In this document: in pieces, positions 16,601 through 25,838 of the stretch
How positions within the stretch are numbered: the first letter of the stretch is position 1
Layout of the letters: each line of letters begins with the position of its first letter
Source: a virus
Reading direction: 5' to 3' (one strand)
Length of the DNA stretch: 32,621 bases
IMG/VR virus record: IMGVR_UViG_3300020159_003811
Coordinates: 1-32,621 of that record
Translations under genes and position numbers: made by a program
Notes under the pieces: generated by a model
Seen by the model: the letters and a program-made list of their open reading frames with translations, nothing else
Database searches by the model: none
Told to the model about the DNA's origin: nothing

Positions 16601-16861
16601 GATGTAGAACCAGTTATCCCAAGTACATATGGTAGCGGTAGTCCATATGGAGAAGACGATCCCTATGGCGGCAACTTTGATTTATATCAATATGAGTTAC
16701 GCCCAGAGCGTCAAAAGTGTCAAGCAGTAAAAATGAGAATCCAAGATGTTGCCGTAAGCGGCTCAACATTAGAATCTGGATATCAGTTATCAAATATTCG
16801 CCTATCATATGGCGTTATCGGCGGTCCAAATCGTCTCGGTAATCGTCAAACTTGGGGCTAA
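13694..16861 (+). CDS. Large tail nozzle/hub-like protein (1055 aa)
   Basis: The N-terminus LIGGLDTKTDDKQIKVGKLL (about 12-31) followed by AQNIVYKKPGKIEKRDGF is a conserved start of large podoviral tail proteins (T7 gp12 nozzle or P22 gp10 stabilisation type). Much of the protein is beta, with propeller-like strands; GAMAVYRNRLFVLDST and VTGLVSLDDKLIIFKENSI lie near residues 705-775. The C-terminal part is Tyr/Gly-rich (YGSGSPYGEDDPYGGNFDLY). At 1055 residues it is longer than T7 gp12, so it may include extra domains. It precedes the internal virion genes, the usual position of the nozzle gene. Confidence 0.8.
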   Translation: MALNKKSVELPLIGGLDTKTDDKQIKVGKLLSAQNIVYKKPGKIEKRDGFQDLGKTIIDNGQQITDGQALMTYKDELLAFDKEDVYSHIESTNNWKDKGNFQSLFLQNSPVTNGTERDFWQDCAYHPNGLECYVWVRQPAAGSTTAQLFYQVHDTETKQIIVGPIAAPSTTSINPKVIRHKDMFLIYYYDPTFAQIFFGALAINNLTATITWNPVTNSGATTSAVNPVQPTYGVACFDTSGVLGVEQQIVMVFNHNAATKGISIWSWEDPFTPSPAVTRTEGGPVMAHVDIVPDDYINPATPDLGSIAFSFTNVDIFSSFAKETLCIRSYPLDLSTTNFLGNLVGVIPSGDYGQRTTLVATSTTTAQSYTIFADYYDSGFTPYFRYGTARVYAIASGGGITTGGGVSRLQQIALASTAYSYGDKKYVVVMGGPNIQAPDGTEIFSSYFTIDDNFNAVGRAYESLAAGPNQYPYIGAYNFVWLTKMNTLSSTQYFTSLAKLTATISVQGATQTGLERFSTDHYNREHSYSNVEIAESLYVGGGMLYQYDGQNLVEDSFNWKPNINSMQVTSAPGTGNTYIYVAVWEWVDNIGNIHRSQISKEYVITTSSPIGAGGVVGNIELMPLSLTYKTAANARSPIQCVLYRTTANNAGPYYRLPVTTANNNDISANYITPANDTTTDAQLVGNIELYTPGQPIFGPPPPVGAMAVYRNRLFVLDSTNPLVIYFSQPVNNGTTVDFGLPYQISVDPSGGDVTGLVSLDDKLIIFKENSIRFISGQGPEGSGANSDYGTTTLITTDAGCTNLRSIVSTPEGVLFKSKKGIYFLNRGLQVSYIGAPVEAYNNDFITSGVLMRDNNQVRLTLDSGNIIVYDYYVDNWATFTPLNGVDAAIWQDRHTFINSSGNVSVERLGTYTDNGVGYPMEVTTGWLAFGGIQGFQRLWKVHLLGNFASNHKLQVDFYYDYNPAYYQRIDVEPVIPSTYGSGSPYGEDDPYGGNFDLYQYELRPERQKCQAVKMRIQDVAVSGSTLESGYQLSNIRLSYGVIGGPNRLGNRQTWG

Positions 16862-16875
16862 TAAAGCAAGTTCTT

Positions 16876-16888
16876 ACTAGTTATACAA
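16876..16888 (+). promoter_or_regulatory. ACTAGTTATACAA element before the first internal-virion gene
   Basis: It lies between the nozzle gene and the ATG at 16906. If TATACA (16882-16887) were a -10, transcription would start inside the ribosome site (AGAGGA at 16891), so here the motif looks more like a binding site, or a promoter with unusual geometry. Confidence 0.45.
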
Positions 16889-16905
16889 TAAGAGGAAAAT
16901 CCATA

Positions 16906-18783
16906 ATGGCAACAAACAAAAAAGTTAGAAACTATGCGCAAGGTGATGCCGTAAAGCCAGTAGCAGATACGTCAAGAAATCCTGCTGGCTCTGGCGACAC
17001 AGGTATTCGCCAATATACTCCATTTATGGCGGATGTTGGTCGTCAAGAGATTAGTGCTGCAATGCTTGGTCAAGATGCAGCAGGACAGAAAAGCAAGTTC
17101 AACGCATTTGATTTTTATGGTGCAGGCGCGGCAGAAGCACAACGTGCCGGTCGTAATATTGCAGGACAACAACAAAACCTTGCAAATGCCCTCGCTGAAC
17201 GTGCTGCCGGTCGCGGTGGTCCAAGCGTTGCAGAAATCCAACTTGGACAAACCCTAGAAGGAAATAAACGTGCTGCTGCAAGCGCCCTTGCAAGTGCAGG
17301 ACGTTCAATAAACCCAGCCCTAGCGACTGCATTATTATCACAACAACGTGCTGGACTAACCGGTGAAGCTGCTGGACAAGGTGCATTACTTCGTGCGCAA
17401 GAACAACTTGCTGCACAACAAGCACTTGGTCAACAACTTGCCGGTATGCGTGGTGCAGAAGGACAACTATATGGTCAAGCTGGTCAACTTGGATTGGGAC
17501 AAGAAAAGCTTGCCGTCGAGACACAAGAGGCACAAACAAATCGTCTTTTGGAACTTGCGTTTGCAAATCAAAAAGCAGAACAAGAACGTCAACGCTTACA
17601 ACAAGTCCAAGAAAACCAAGCATACGAGCAAGCCCGTGCAAGTCGTGGTCAAGGTATCAACTTTATTGGTAACTTATTTTCAGAAGCCGCAAAAGCTCTT
17701 TTCTATAATGGTGGACAAGTTCCGCAAAACTATGCCGAAGGTGGAAAAGTAAGCAAAGCCAAAATGATTGCTTCACATGCTGCCATGAAGAAAGCAAAAC
17801 AAAATAAACTTGCCGATGGTGACATTGCAAAAGAAGTACCAGATAGCGACCCACTTCCACCAATGGACATCCGCAGTAATGCAAATATCCCAGAAGCCGA
17901 AGTAAAGTTTGGCAGCAGCGGTGAAGGTGGCGGTGGCGAGAAAGAAGGCGGTCTACCAATCGGAGCGATTGTCAAAGGAATAATGAGTCTTGCTGGCGGT
18001 GCTGCTGGCGCTGCGGAAGGCGGTGTTATAACCATTAGCCCAGAAGATATGAGACTTATTCGTAAAGGTCCACGTGCTGATGATCTTGCCCCTATGAACA
18101 TCTCGTCAAATCCCGGCGGTGGTGAAGTATCAGAAAAAGCAGGTAAGGGTTTACAAACTTTTGGAAAAGGTCTAGCTAAAAAGATTAGTGAAGCAAATGC
18201 TGCCGCAGGTTCTTTTGCCGAAGGCGGCGATGTTATGGCGGCTGGTGCCAAGGGTAAGTCTTGGAAACAAATGAAATGGACTGATAGCCCACCTTGGTTG
18301 AGCAAGGATAAAGTATATGAAGAGTTTACTCCTGATGTCCTACGCCAGCTAAAAGAGTCTGGTGATGAAGGAAAGTTTAGACATTGGGGCGACCTATCCA
18401 ACTACAATAGTATGATATTAGATGAGATAGATGAAAAGAAAAAGGGTGAGAAAAAACCTCCTATTATCTTCCCTCTCAAAAAAGAAGTTGAAGAAGTCCC
18501 AGAAATGCTAAAACGAAACCCAACCCCAAAGGGAGAAATGCTAAATGCAGCCCAAGGCGGTAAAGTAAATGCCGCTATGGGTCGTTTACAAAAAATGGAT
18601 AATAAAAAAAACGACGTTGTACCGGCAATGCTATCTCCCGGTGAAATCGTAATCCCACGCTCAATCGTAAACTCTCCAAACCCTCCTGCTGCTGCTGCGG
18701 AGTTTGTACAAGCGTTACTTGCAAACAAAGATAAAAAAAGTGCTAAAATAGACGCTCTAAAAGTTGCTCTACGCAAGAAATAA
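16906..18783 (+). CDS. Internal virion / structural protein with AEGG motifs (626 aa)
   Basis: The ATG at 16906 follows AGAGGAAAAT; the longer frame from 16852 overlaps the previous gene and lacks a ribosome site. Residues about 55-255 are Ala/Gln-rich long helices (for example QEQLAAQQALGQQLAG), followed by a Gly-rich half with YAEGGKV, FAEGGDV and AAQGGKV motifs. Near the C-terminus (about 570-590) is VPAMLSPGEIVIPRSI, a motif I know from large virion proteins of many marine-type podoviruses. Position matches the first of three T7-like internal virion proteins that are ejected to form a channel. Role inferred from order and composition. Confidence 0.75.
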   Translation: MATNKKVRNYAQGDAVKPVADTSRNPAGSGDTGIRQYTPFMADVGRQEISAAMLGQDAAGQKSKFNAFDFYGAGAAEAQRAGRNIAGQQQNLANALAERAAGRGGPSVAEIQLGQTLEGNKRAAASALASAGRSINPALATALLSQQRAGLTGEAAGQGALLRAQEQLAAQQALGQQLAGMRGAEGQLYGQAGQLGLGQEKLAVETQEAQTNRLLELAFANQKAEQERQRLQQVQENQAYEQARASRGQGINFIGNLFSEAAKALFYNGGQVPQNYAEGGKVSKAKMIASHAAMKKAKQNKLADGDIAKEVPDSDPLPPMDIRSNANIPEAEVKFGSSGEGGGGEKEGGLPIGAIVKGIMSLAGGAAGAAEGGVITISPEDMRLIRKGPRADDLAPMNISSNPGGGEVSEKAGKGLQTFGKGLAKKISEANAAAGSFAEGGDVMAAGAKGKSWKQMKWTDSPPWLSKDKVYEEFTPDVLRQLKESGDEGKFRHWGDLSNYNSMILDEIDEKKKGEKKPPIIFPLKKEVEEVPEMLKRNPTPKGEMLNAAQGGKVNAAMGRLQKMDNKKNDVVPAMLSPGEIVIPRSIVNSPNPPAAAAEFVQALLANKDKKSAKIDALKVALRKK

Positions 18784-18795
18784 CGGAGACATAAT

Positions 18796-21609
18796 ATGGC
18801 TGAATATAAAGTAACTCGTTCAAATAAACGCGAAGGTCGTGCCGAAGGCGGTATGGTTGGTGAGTTTTCTGCTCTAACCGAAGCCATAAATGATATAAGT
18901 GGAAAAGATTTTCCCGAGCCTAATGGCGGAAATGATATGATAAATAAAGCTTCTGTACCAACTATAAAACCAAAACCAATGGCGGAGGGTGAACTTGTTG
19001 ATGTTCCTGCCGCTGAACAGGTTGATGTATTAGATACATTACAACGCGACCTTGATGAGCTTACAAATGCAGAAGCCGGTTCAGTATATGATCGGTCTGC
19101 AAAAATAGAACGTATCAAATCACAAATCTCTGCCGTAAAGGCGGAACGTCAAGCTGCTGCTGATCGTGCTGTACGTGAAAAAGCAGAAGCCGATTATAAA
19201 GCAAGCCTTACTCCAACACCAATGGAAAGTGATGCAAAATCATCTCTACCCGATAGAGGTTTTAGGGCAAAGCTGGTTCCAAATATGTCTGTCGAATCTC
19301 CCAGACTAGAAGATCTTACTTTACCAGTCAAGCCAGAAAATAGAGTTGCTGGTCGTGTAATGGAAAAGATTGACGCTGATGCTGCTGTTCGTGAAGCCGA
19401 TGCTGCCGCTAAAAAAGTGGCAGAAGAAAAAGCTATTGCCGATAAAAAGATTGCCGATGATAAGCTTGCTGCCGAAACAAAAGTAAAAGATTTAGAAGCG
19501 GCAAAAGTTGCCGTAAGTGCTGGCACAGCAACCGCTGCTCAACGTGAAATGGTACGTAAAGATGAGTTTGCAAAGCCAGAAGAATATAGCGAATATATCA
19601 AAACACGTGACGATGTTGCCAGAAGATTTGGTGGATATGGTCGCGGAGAGTTTGTAGAAAAAGAAGCCGACCGCATTGCCGCTGATATTGTTCGCGGCGC
19701 AAAAGGTATGAGTCAAGGTCTACAATCTGCAAGAGAAGTAGCTGACGAAGTTCGTGCAACCGATGCAGTTGTCCAAGAAAGCGGTTTACCATCCACTAAA
19801 AGCGTCCCTGCGGCGGGTGCTACTACTGGCGGTACAACCGCTCCTGCTGCCGGTGCAGGCGGTGGTGCTGATGTTGCTGTTGATGTTATGGGCACGACAC
19901 CGGCAGTTGAAAAAGCGGGCATTGAGGGAGGAGTAGATCTTATCTCAAACGCGATGCGCAATGATATTGCAGATCCAGTCAAAAGATATTCTGAACCAGT
20001 ACAAAAATATCTTGCAGAACTTGGTGATTGGAAACTTGTTTATGATACTGCTATCTCTGCTGGTGAAAAGCCAGTAAGCGCGGCACGTATTGCTACCGAT
20101 GAACTTGCCCGTGCTGTTGTTGCCCCACGTTTAGGAGTAATGTTAGGACCGCTTGCTGCTGCGGACAGATTACGTCAAACGCCAGAGCAACGTGCAATGA
20201 GCGAAGCCCGTGATGCTGGCTATATTGCAAAAGCAAAAGAAGCTGGTCTTGCATTACGAGAAGCACAAGCAACTCGCGCATTACGCGATGCCCAAGTTGA
20301 TATTGAGTTGAAGCGTATGCAGGATTATGAAGTAGGTAAAAAAGTATTAGATGCAGAAGCGATTGAGTTACGTCGTCAAGTTATGGGCGATCTTGCAACA
20401 GCAGATAAAATCTTTGCAAGCCGTGATGCTGCACGCAGTTTCTCTAATGTTAGTACTTGGTTAGGATTATTAGGTGCTGGCTTTGGAGGCGGTAGTTTCC
20501 AAGATTGGGTTGGACAAAAGGTTCAGCGTGAACTCCAAGAACAGCTATCAATCGTAGATAAAAAACGCACAATCCTTGGTGATCTTATTGACCAAGGAAA
20601 TAGCATGGATACAAGTTATAAGTTTGCAGAAGCATTCTATAAAAATGCATTTGCTGCACAACTAGAAAAAGCAGCAGGCTCTATTCGTGATCAACGCCTA
20701 TATCAACAAGCAATGCAGGAAGCACAAAAGTTGAAGTTTGATGCGGCTAAAACACAAGACGCTGCACTAAAAGCACAACTTGATGCATATTATGAACCAT
20801 TTGCTCAACGTGCAAAGGATCAATCACGTGGCGTACAAAGTGCTGCTGAATATCTACGCTTATTAGAGCAAGCAAAAGCTGCACGTGATCGTCTAGGATT
20901 AGGCTACGCAGAACTAAAAGTTCGTAAAGATGAACTAGCCGATAAGCGTAAAGATCGTGATCTAAAAACTGCTCCTGCTGCCTATACCGATGCTGTCGAA
21001 GGACGAGTTATCAATGGCGGTCAACTTGCAAGAGTTTCTAAATGGAATCGCGATGCTGCTGCTGATTTCGTACCACAGCTAACATTCTCTCCGCTTATTG
21101 TAAAACGTGCGGATGGTACAGAAGAGGACACCGGCAAGCAAACTCTAACACCAGTAAAAAGTAAGTTTCAATATGCTGGACCAACTGCACCAGCCGTAAG
21201 AGATTTTGATACAGGTACATTGCAGTTCCTTGACGCTCTAAATGAAACCGAAGCAATCGCAAGACGTTATGGTTATTCACGCGGTGTATTATCTTCTTCT
21301 GATAAAGCTCGTCTAGAAAAACTAAACGGCGATATGACAAGTTATCTTGGTGGCAAGTCAATGCGTAATGTCGGTGTGCCAAGTGATAAAGAATATGAAC
21401 GTCTAAAAGCAGAAGTGCCTGTATTGACAGGTTGGTGGGATTCAAGTTCGCCAACAGAATATACTACTGCAAAGTTTGATGAGTTCCGTAGAGGACTACT
21501 ATCGACGGTCAGAACGCAACGCAACGCATTACTAACCGGAGGATTTGAGGGACGAGGTGAAAGCACAGCGCCTATTTACACCGATATGCCAGAACCGGGT
21601 ACACCATAA
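18796..21609 (+). CDS. Large helical internal virion protein (937 aa)
   Basis: Mostly long charged helices: coiled-coil-like regions around 75-135 (VLDTLQRDLDELTNAEAG..., KIERIKSQISAVKAERQ), 185-235 (AAAKKVAEEKAIADKKIADD) and 440-520. The N-terminus has RAEGGMVGEFSAL, sharing the AEGG motif with the previous gene. A short Gly-rich hydrophobic stretch (WLGLLGAGFGGGSFQDW, about 553-569) may insert in membranes. It starts with GGAG at good spacing, 12 bases after its neighbour. Length and order fit the second internal virion (ejection) protein. No enzymatic motif seen. Confidence 0.75.
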   Translation: MAEYKVTRSNKREGRAEGGMVGEFSALTEAINDISGKDFPEPNGGNDMINKASVPTIKPKPMAEGELVDVPAAEQVDVLDTLQRDLDELTNAEAGSVYDRSAKIERIKSQISAVKAERQAAADRAVREKAEADYKASLTPTPMESDAKSSLPDRGFRAKLVPNMSVESPRLEDLTLPVKPENRVAGRVMEKIDADAAVREADAAAKKVAEEKAIADKKIADDKLAAETKVKDLEAAKVAVSAGTATAAQREMVRKDEFAKPEEYSEYIKTRDDVARRFGGYGRGEFVEKEADRIAADIVRGAKGMSQGLQSAREVADEVRATDAVVQESGLPSTKSVPAAGATTGGTTAPAAGAGGGADVAVDVMGTTPAVEKAGIEGGVDLISNAMRNDIADPVKRYSEPVQKYLAELGDWKLVYDTAISAGEKPVSAARIATDELARAVVAPRLGVMLGPLAAADRLRQTPEQRAMSEARDAGYIAKAKEAGLALREAQATRALRDAQVDIELKRMQDYEVGKKVLDAEAIELRRQVMGDLATADKIFASRDAARSFSNVSTWLGLLGAGFGGGSFQDWVGQKVQRELQEQLSIVDKKRTILGDLIDQGNSMDTSYKFAEAFYKNAFAAQLEKAAGSIRDQRLYQQAMQEAQKLKFDAAKTQDAALKAQLDAYYEPFAQRAKDQSRGVQSAAEYLRLLEQAKAARDRLGLGYAELKVRKDELADKRKDRDLKTAPAAYTDAVEGRVINGGQLARVSKWNRDAAADFVPQLTFSPLIVKRADGTEEDTGKQTLTPVKSKFQYAGPTAPAVRDFDTGTLQFLDALNETEAIARRYGYSRGVLSSSDKARLEKLNGDMTSYLGGKSMRNVGVPSDKEYERLKAEVPVLTGWWDSSSPTEYTTAKFDEFRRGLLSTVRTQRNALLTGGFEGRGESTAPIYTDMPEPGTP

Positions 21610-21624
21610 TAATCGGAGACAACT

Positions 21625-24600
21625 ATGCCTAAACTAGAATATTGGAAAGACGCTGACGGAAAAATAAGAACACAAGATTCAGAATATCACGACCAAATGG
21701 TCAAATATGGATTTCGTCCTGCAACCGAAGAAGAAAGTGCTAATGCAAAAGAAATAAATGCGCGAGTAAAAACTCCTGTTGCTCCTACCGGTGAACCAGT
21801 TATTGTCGGTGCCAATGCAGTTCCAAAAGCAGAAGTACCTGCACCTCCGGTTGATACGCAACTTGTTGAAAGAATAAAAGCAACAGGTGCAGATGAAGTT
21901 GAGGCAACTCGTCGTGCCGAAAATGTGGCAAAACTAATGTCACAAAAACCAAACTATCCAACGATAAGTCAAGGCGTAGACGAGGCTGGCGATATTCCCA
22001 GTACCCTTGGTACAATAGCGGAAGGTATTGCAGGCGGTTTATCTTTTGGTATTTTGCCATATCTTGAAGGTTTGGCTGGCGATGAGTTCGGTGGAGTTGA
22101 TAGTGCATTCTCTTCTGAAAATATTGAACGTCGCCGTCAAGCAAGTCCAACAATAAACCTTGTTGCCGATATCGGTGCAGGATTAGCACAAGCCGGTATT
22201 GGGGCACTAAAAAGTTTTGCTCCTCGCGCCTTTGCAAGATTTGCAGAAAAGCCAGTTCTTGGCGGTGTAGTGCGTGCTATTGAGCAAACTGATATTCTTG
22301 GACGCACTGCTCGCGCTGCTTCTACTGATATGGCTGAAAGCGTATTGGCTAAATCTGCTGCAAGAGAGGGACTTGATTTCGTACCAACTAATCAGGCTGC
22401 ATATGAACTTGAATCGATTGAACTAAAACTTGACGCAGCCCGTAATGCATTACGCGCAAATCCTTCATATGCCGGTGCAAGCGACGAAATATTAGAAAGA
22501 CTTGCAATGGATCAACTTTCTAATGCTGAACGTGGCGTAGCAGAAGTTTCACGTGAAGCCAGTCGTGTACGCACACTTGATGTTGTACAAGAAAAAGTTC
22601 GTAAGGTTGGTGAAAAGGTTACACGCGGAAAGATTAGTCAAAAACCTGCATCACAGATTGCAAGCGAGCGTGCTGTTCGTGAACGTAGTCAATATATTGT
22701 TGAGCGTCAACTTGCTGACACTTATGATAAACTTGGCTTTGGAGAACGCGCATCATATGCTCTTGCTACTGGTTTAGCAAATGCAGTCCTTGCCGGTGGT
22801 GCCGGTGCGGTACGTGGTGCGATTACAGCAAAACAACGCGAAGCCGCATTACGTGGTGAAGGCGTTAGTCAAGAACAAATCGATGCACTTGGTGATTCAT
22901 ATGCGGCAAGTGCTTGGGATGGATTTACAAGCGGAGCAACCTTTGGAGGCGCATTATCACTTGGCATACCAGTTGCAAACGAAGGAATCCGTGCTGGTCT
23001 GAACCTTGTTCGCGGTGCTGCAAAACAAACACTTGGAAGATTGATCCCTGCTGTTGGTAGCTTACTTTCAGATTTTACAAAAGAAGAGTTAGGGTTTGGA
23101 GTCAAGTTAGGAAATCTTGCGTCTATGACAGATAAAGCCGCAAAATATGACGAGCTTGCAAATGCTCTTCAATATCAATATGATAATATGAGCCGCTATG
23201 CAAAATATGTTCAAGACGAATATCTTGCTGCAACAGGCACAGCGATTACTCCAAGCGCATTACAAAATAAACTTCGCGCATTTGAGGATGCCTTTACAAT
23301 AAAAGATTCTAGTACAGCAGGTCGCCGTATTGTTGATATAAAGAAACTACGTCGTGCAATGGATGCACAGCCAGTACAGATTACTGAAAGTCCAAACTCA
23401 GTTGGATCTGGTTATTCTATTACCGGTGACATAACATTTCCGCCAGTTATTCAAGAGTTACAAGATGAACTAGCAGCTTGGGAAAGCACTCTTTCAACAT
23501 ATGCTGGCGGGCGTCCTTATATTGGTTCACCAGAAATCCGTGCTGCGGGTGATTTACCAAGTTTATTTGGCGGGGTTCCTGCTGTTGGCGGAAGCAATAT
23601 TGCACCAATGGACGGATTTGTAATACCAATAGACGAAGGTACAGGCTTATCAAGACTAAACCCAAATGAGTTTACCGCTGGTCAAATACGCGAATCAGAA
23701 GAAATCATAAAAGCATTTAGTGAAAAACTACGTGCTGGTTGGTCACCAACAGATTTCTTTGTAAAGTTAGGTATTCCCGGTTTTGCAGGTGCTGCCGCTG
23801 CGGCAGGAGCAGAAGGAGTTATACAAGGTGCGGTGAGTGGTTTAGGTACTGCTGCTGTAACTGCACCGGTTGCCACATTTCTATATAACTTATCCTTCAA
23901 CCCGCCAGCGGCTGTTGATAACTACACAACACTTTTATCTTATGTAAATAAAAGCCAGAATCTACGCAAATATTTCGTAGAAAGTCTTACTCGTAGTGGA
24001 CAGGTAAGAAGTGCTGCTGAACAAGCACTTGTTGATAGTAAGATTAGCGAGACATTTGGAGTAAAGCGTGGAGAAAAGTTTACTCTTGATGCAGAATCAG
24101 CAAAAGCTCTTTACGAACACGATAAAGAAATATTAGCTAAACTTGCAACTTCCGATGGCATGGGAAGTATTGAAGATGTATTTGACGATAAGTATGACGC
24201 AATCGACTCTGCATATCCAAAGATTGGCGAAGTTGCAAAAGGCAGTCTTGCTCGTCAAGTAACATTCCTAAATGGTAAAATGCCAAAACTTCCAAAGGGC
24301 TGGGATGTAATCCGTCAAGGAGAATATGTCCCAACTCCTCAACAGATTTATCAATATGGATTATATAGCCGCTATGTTCACAACCCAGAGGCTATTTATG
24401 AAGATATTGCAAAAAAGAAATATGTACCAGATGCGGCATTAGAAGTTCTTGATCAAGTTTATCCGCAGTTTTATACAGCACTAAAAGTTCAGCTTTATGA
24501 AGGTCTTGTACAAGTACGCGACGAGGGAAATAAAGTTGATGCAAAGCAACAAGCGATTATTGATAAACTACTCGGAAGACAAACCGCTGGCTTATCACGC

Positions 24601-24717
24601 GCAGATATAAAAAGCATACAAGCAAGTATGGTTCCACAAGGATCGCCAGCACCACAAATGGGTACTGGTGAAAGTACACGTGTAAGATTAGAAAGAGAAG
24701 GCACTACAAGTCGATAA
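21625..24717 (+). CDS. Very large internal virion / ejection protein (1030 aa)
   Basis: The N-terminus is MPKLEYWKDADGKIRTQDSE. Most of the protein is helical, with several Gly/Ala-rich hydrophobic segments that could cross a membrane: IAEGIAGGLSFGILPYLEGL (about 132-151), a GLANAVLAGGAGAVRGAI stretch near 385, and KLGIPGFAGAAAAAGAEGVI (about 714-733) followed by GTAAVTAPVATFLYNL. Such segments fit proteins that form the DNA-ejection channel across the cell envelope. I looked for a lytic transglycosylase motif, present in T7 gp16, and did not see one. It is the last and largest of the three internal-virion-type genes. Confidence 0.75.
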   Translation: MPKLEYWKDADGKIRTQDSEYHDQMVKYGFRPATEEESANAKEINARVKTPVAPTGEPVIVGANAVPKAEVPAPPVDTQLVERIKATGADEVEATRRAENVAKLMSQKPNYPTISQGVDEAGDIPSTLGTIAEGIAGGLSFGILPYLEGLAGDEFGGVDSAFSSENIERRRQASPTINLVADIGAGLAQAGIGALKSFAPRAFARFAEKPVLGGVVRAIEQTDILGRTARAASTDMAESVLAKSAAREGLDFVPTNQAAYELESIELKLDAARNALRANPSYAGASDEILERLAMDQLSNAERGVAEVSREASRVRTLDVVQEKVRKVGEKVTRGKISQKPASQIASERAVRERSQYIVERQLADTYDKLGFGERASYALATGLANAVLAGGAGAVRGAITAKQREAALRGEGVSQEQIDALGDSYAASAWDGFTSGATFGGALSLGIPVANEGIRAGLNLVRGAAKQTLGRLIPAVGSLLSDFTKEELGFGVKLGNLASMTDKAAKYDELANALQYQYDNMSRYAKYVQDEYLAATGTAITPSALQNKLRAFEDAFTIKDSSTAGRRIVDIKKLRRAMDAQPVQITESPNSVGSGYSITGDITFPPVIQELQDELAAWESTLSTYAGGRPYIGSPEIRAAGDLPSLFGGVPAVGGSNIAPMDGFVIPIDEGTGLSRLNPNEFTAGQIRESEEIIKAFSEKLRAGWSPTDFFVKLGIPGFAGAAAAAGAEGVIQGAVSGLGTAAVTAPVATFLYNLSFNPPAAVDNYTTLLSYVNKSQNLRKYFVESLTRSGQVRSAAEQALVDSKISETFGVKRGEKFTLDAESAKALYEHDKEILAKLATSDGMGSIEDVFDDKYDAIDSAYPKIGEVAKGSLARQVTFLNGKMPKLPKGWDVIRQGEYVPTPQQIYQYGLYSRYVHNPEAIYEDIAKKKYVPDAALEVLDQVYPQFYTALKVQLYEGLVQVRDEGNKVDAKQQAIIDKLLGRQTAGLSRADIKSIQASMVPQGSPAPQMGTGESTRVRLEREGTTSR

Positions 24718-24746
24718 GTTCTATTTATGATTATGAGGAAAACATC

Positions 24747-25127
24747 ATGGCAATGCAATGGTCAAATGTAATATTTAGTGGCAGTCTAAGCACAACCGCA
24801 ACATCAGCAGTAGTAGATGCACGCGGCTATAAAAACGCATTCGTGCAGGTTTATAGCCCAGTAGGCGGTGCCAGCGGTACATATGCAGTTCGCGGCACAA
24901 GCGTTCAAGAAAGTTTCGTAAGCCCAACCGGCGTAGCTGGTGTAATGGTTCCGCTTGCATTGCTCAACATCGCAGGTCCAGTAAGCATTATTCCCGGTGG
25001 TTGGAATGCGGCAATAGTGAATAGCAGCGCGGTTATTCCAATCTGCTATGATTTTCTACGAATAGATATGACACGTAGCGGTGGTACAGCAAGCAACGTT
25101 ATCGTTGTTATAACCTTACAGGACTAA
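24747..25127 (+). CDS. Small beta-type virion protein, array 2 copy 1 (126 aa)
   Basis: First of four tandem paralogues. They share M-[AS]-x-Q at the start, an A/S-G-S turn near residue 12, V-x-G-Y-[KG] near residue 25 with a Gln five residues later, and a strand-like C-terminus (here NVIVVITLQD). Composition (Ser, Thr, Val, Gly, few charges) suggests an immunoglobulin- or jelly-roll-type beta-sandwich. The array sits where T7-like phages carry the tail fibre gene, so adhesin, fibre-tip or decoration roles are possible. Not related by eye to the first array at 8848. Confidence 0.75.
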   Translation: MAMQWSNVIFSGSLSTTATSAVVDARGYKNAFVQVYSPVGGASGTYAVRGTSVQESFVSPTGVAGVMVPLALLNIAGPVSIIPGGWNAAIVNSSAVIPICYDFLRIDMTRSGGTASNVIVVITLQD

Positions 25128-25132
25128 TAACT

Positions 25133-25492
25133 ATGTCTATGCAAACAACCTTTACAGCACTTGCTGGCAGCAGCACCGCACCTATTACTGGTTCTTGGTT
25201 TGACGTAAGTGGTTATAAATATTTTACTTGTCAAGCACGTAGTAGCGTTATAAACGGCGAACTACATTGCTATGTTACAAGCGCAGAAATCAGACCGGGT
25301 GTCCCAGATGACGCTTCTGCATATGAATATACGCCATTCGTCAATACAAATGCACCAAGTTGGACTGCATTAGCAACGCCAATAGTGCGACCACTCACAG
25401 CAAAATATATGCAACTACGCTGGATAAAACAGCCCGCCGATGCATATGGGGCTGGCGAAGTCCAAGCGGTAGTTTCATTAGGAGGAGGCTAA
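25133..25492 (+). CDS. Small beta-type virion protein, array 2 copy 2 (119 aa)
   Basis: Second paralogue: MSMQTTFTALAGSS, WFDVSGYKYFTCQ near residue 22-34, end EVQAVVSLGGG. Five bases separate it from copy 1 and its ribosome site is weak (AGGA inside the end of copy 1), so it probably relies on coupled translation. It has extra aromatic residues in the middle (YEYTPF, WTAL) compared with the other copies, perhaps a loop that diversified. Confidence 0.73.
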   Translation: MSMQTTFTALAGSSTAPITGSWFDVSGYKYFTCQARSSVINGELHCYVTSAEIRPGVPDDASAYEYTPFVNTNAPSWTALATPIVRPLTAKYMQLRWIKQPADAYGAGEVQAVVSLGGG

Positions 25493-25493
25493 A

Positions 25494-25835
25494 ATGGCAA
25501 AACAAGTAAGTATCACATTAGTATTAGCGGGCAGCGGAACATCGATTACAAGCGAATGGTTCCGCGTTGATGGATATGGCAAAGTAGAAATGCAGGCTGT
25601 ATCCAACGTTGCAAATACCGCAACCCAAATAACTTATACGAATGTTGAGGGTACAAATGGAAAACCGCTTACGAGTAGCGCCCTATCTGCTGGCGGCAGT
25701 ATAACAAATGTCGCCGTTGCTAATACTTGGGAGGTTGGCGCTATAACAGATATATGCTGGAAGTGGGCGCGTGTTATTAGTTCTTCTGCGAACAGCCCAA
25801 GAACCAGCACTATCATTATAACTTTACAGGAGTAA
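25494..25835 (+). CDS. Small beta-type virion protein, array 2 copy 3 (113 aa)
   Basis: Third paralogue: MAKQVSITLVLAGSGT, WFRVDGYGKVEMQ near residue 22-34, end TSTIIITLQE. It begins one base after the stop of copy 2, with GGAGGAGG lying in the last codons of that gene. The C-terminal strand is closest to copy 1. Confidence 0.75.
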   Translation: MAKQVSITLVLAGSGTSITSEWFRVDGYGKVEMQAVSNVANTATQITYTNVEGTNGKPLTSSALSAGGSITNVAVANTWEVGAITDICWKWARVISSSANSPRTSTIIITLQE

Positions 25836-25838
25836 TCT

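Noticed and set aside
17730-19118. Two long reverse-strand open frames (223 and 238 aa) opposite the internal virion genes
   Set aside because: They lie antisense to genes with good ribosome sites, have Ser/Pro-rich translations that mirror the Gly/Ala/Glu codons opposite, and no ribosome sites or operon context.
21625-24717. Lytic transglycosylase domain in the largest internal virion protein
   Set aside because: Expected from the T7 gp16 comparison, but I could not find a convincing catalytic Glu-Ser and following GLM/QI-type motif.
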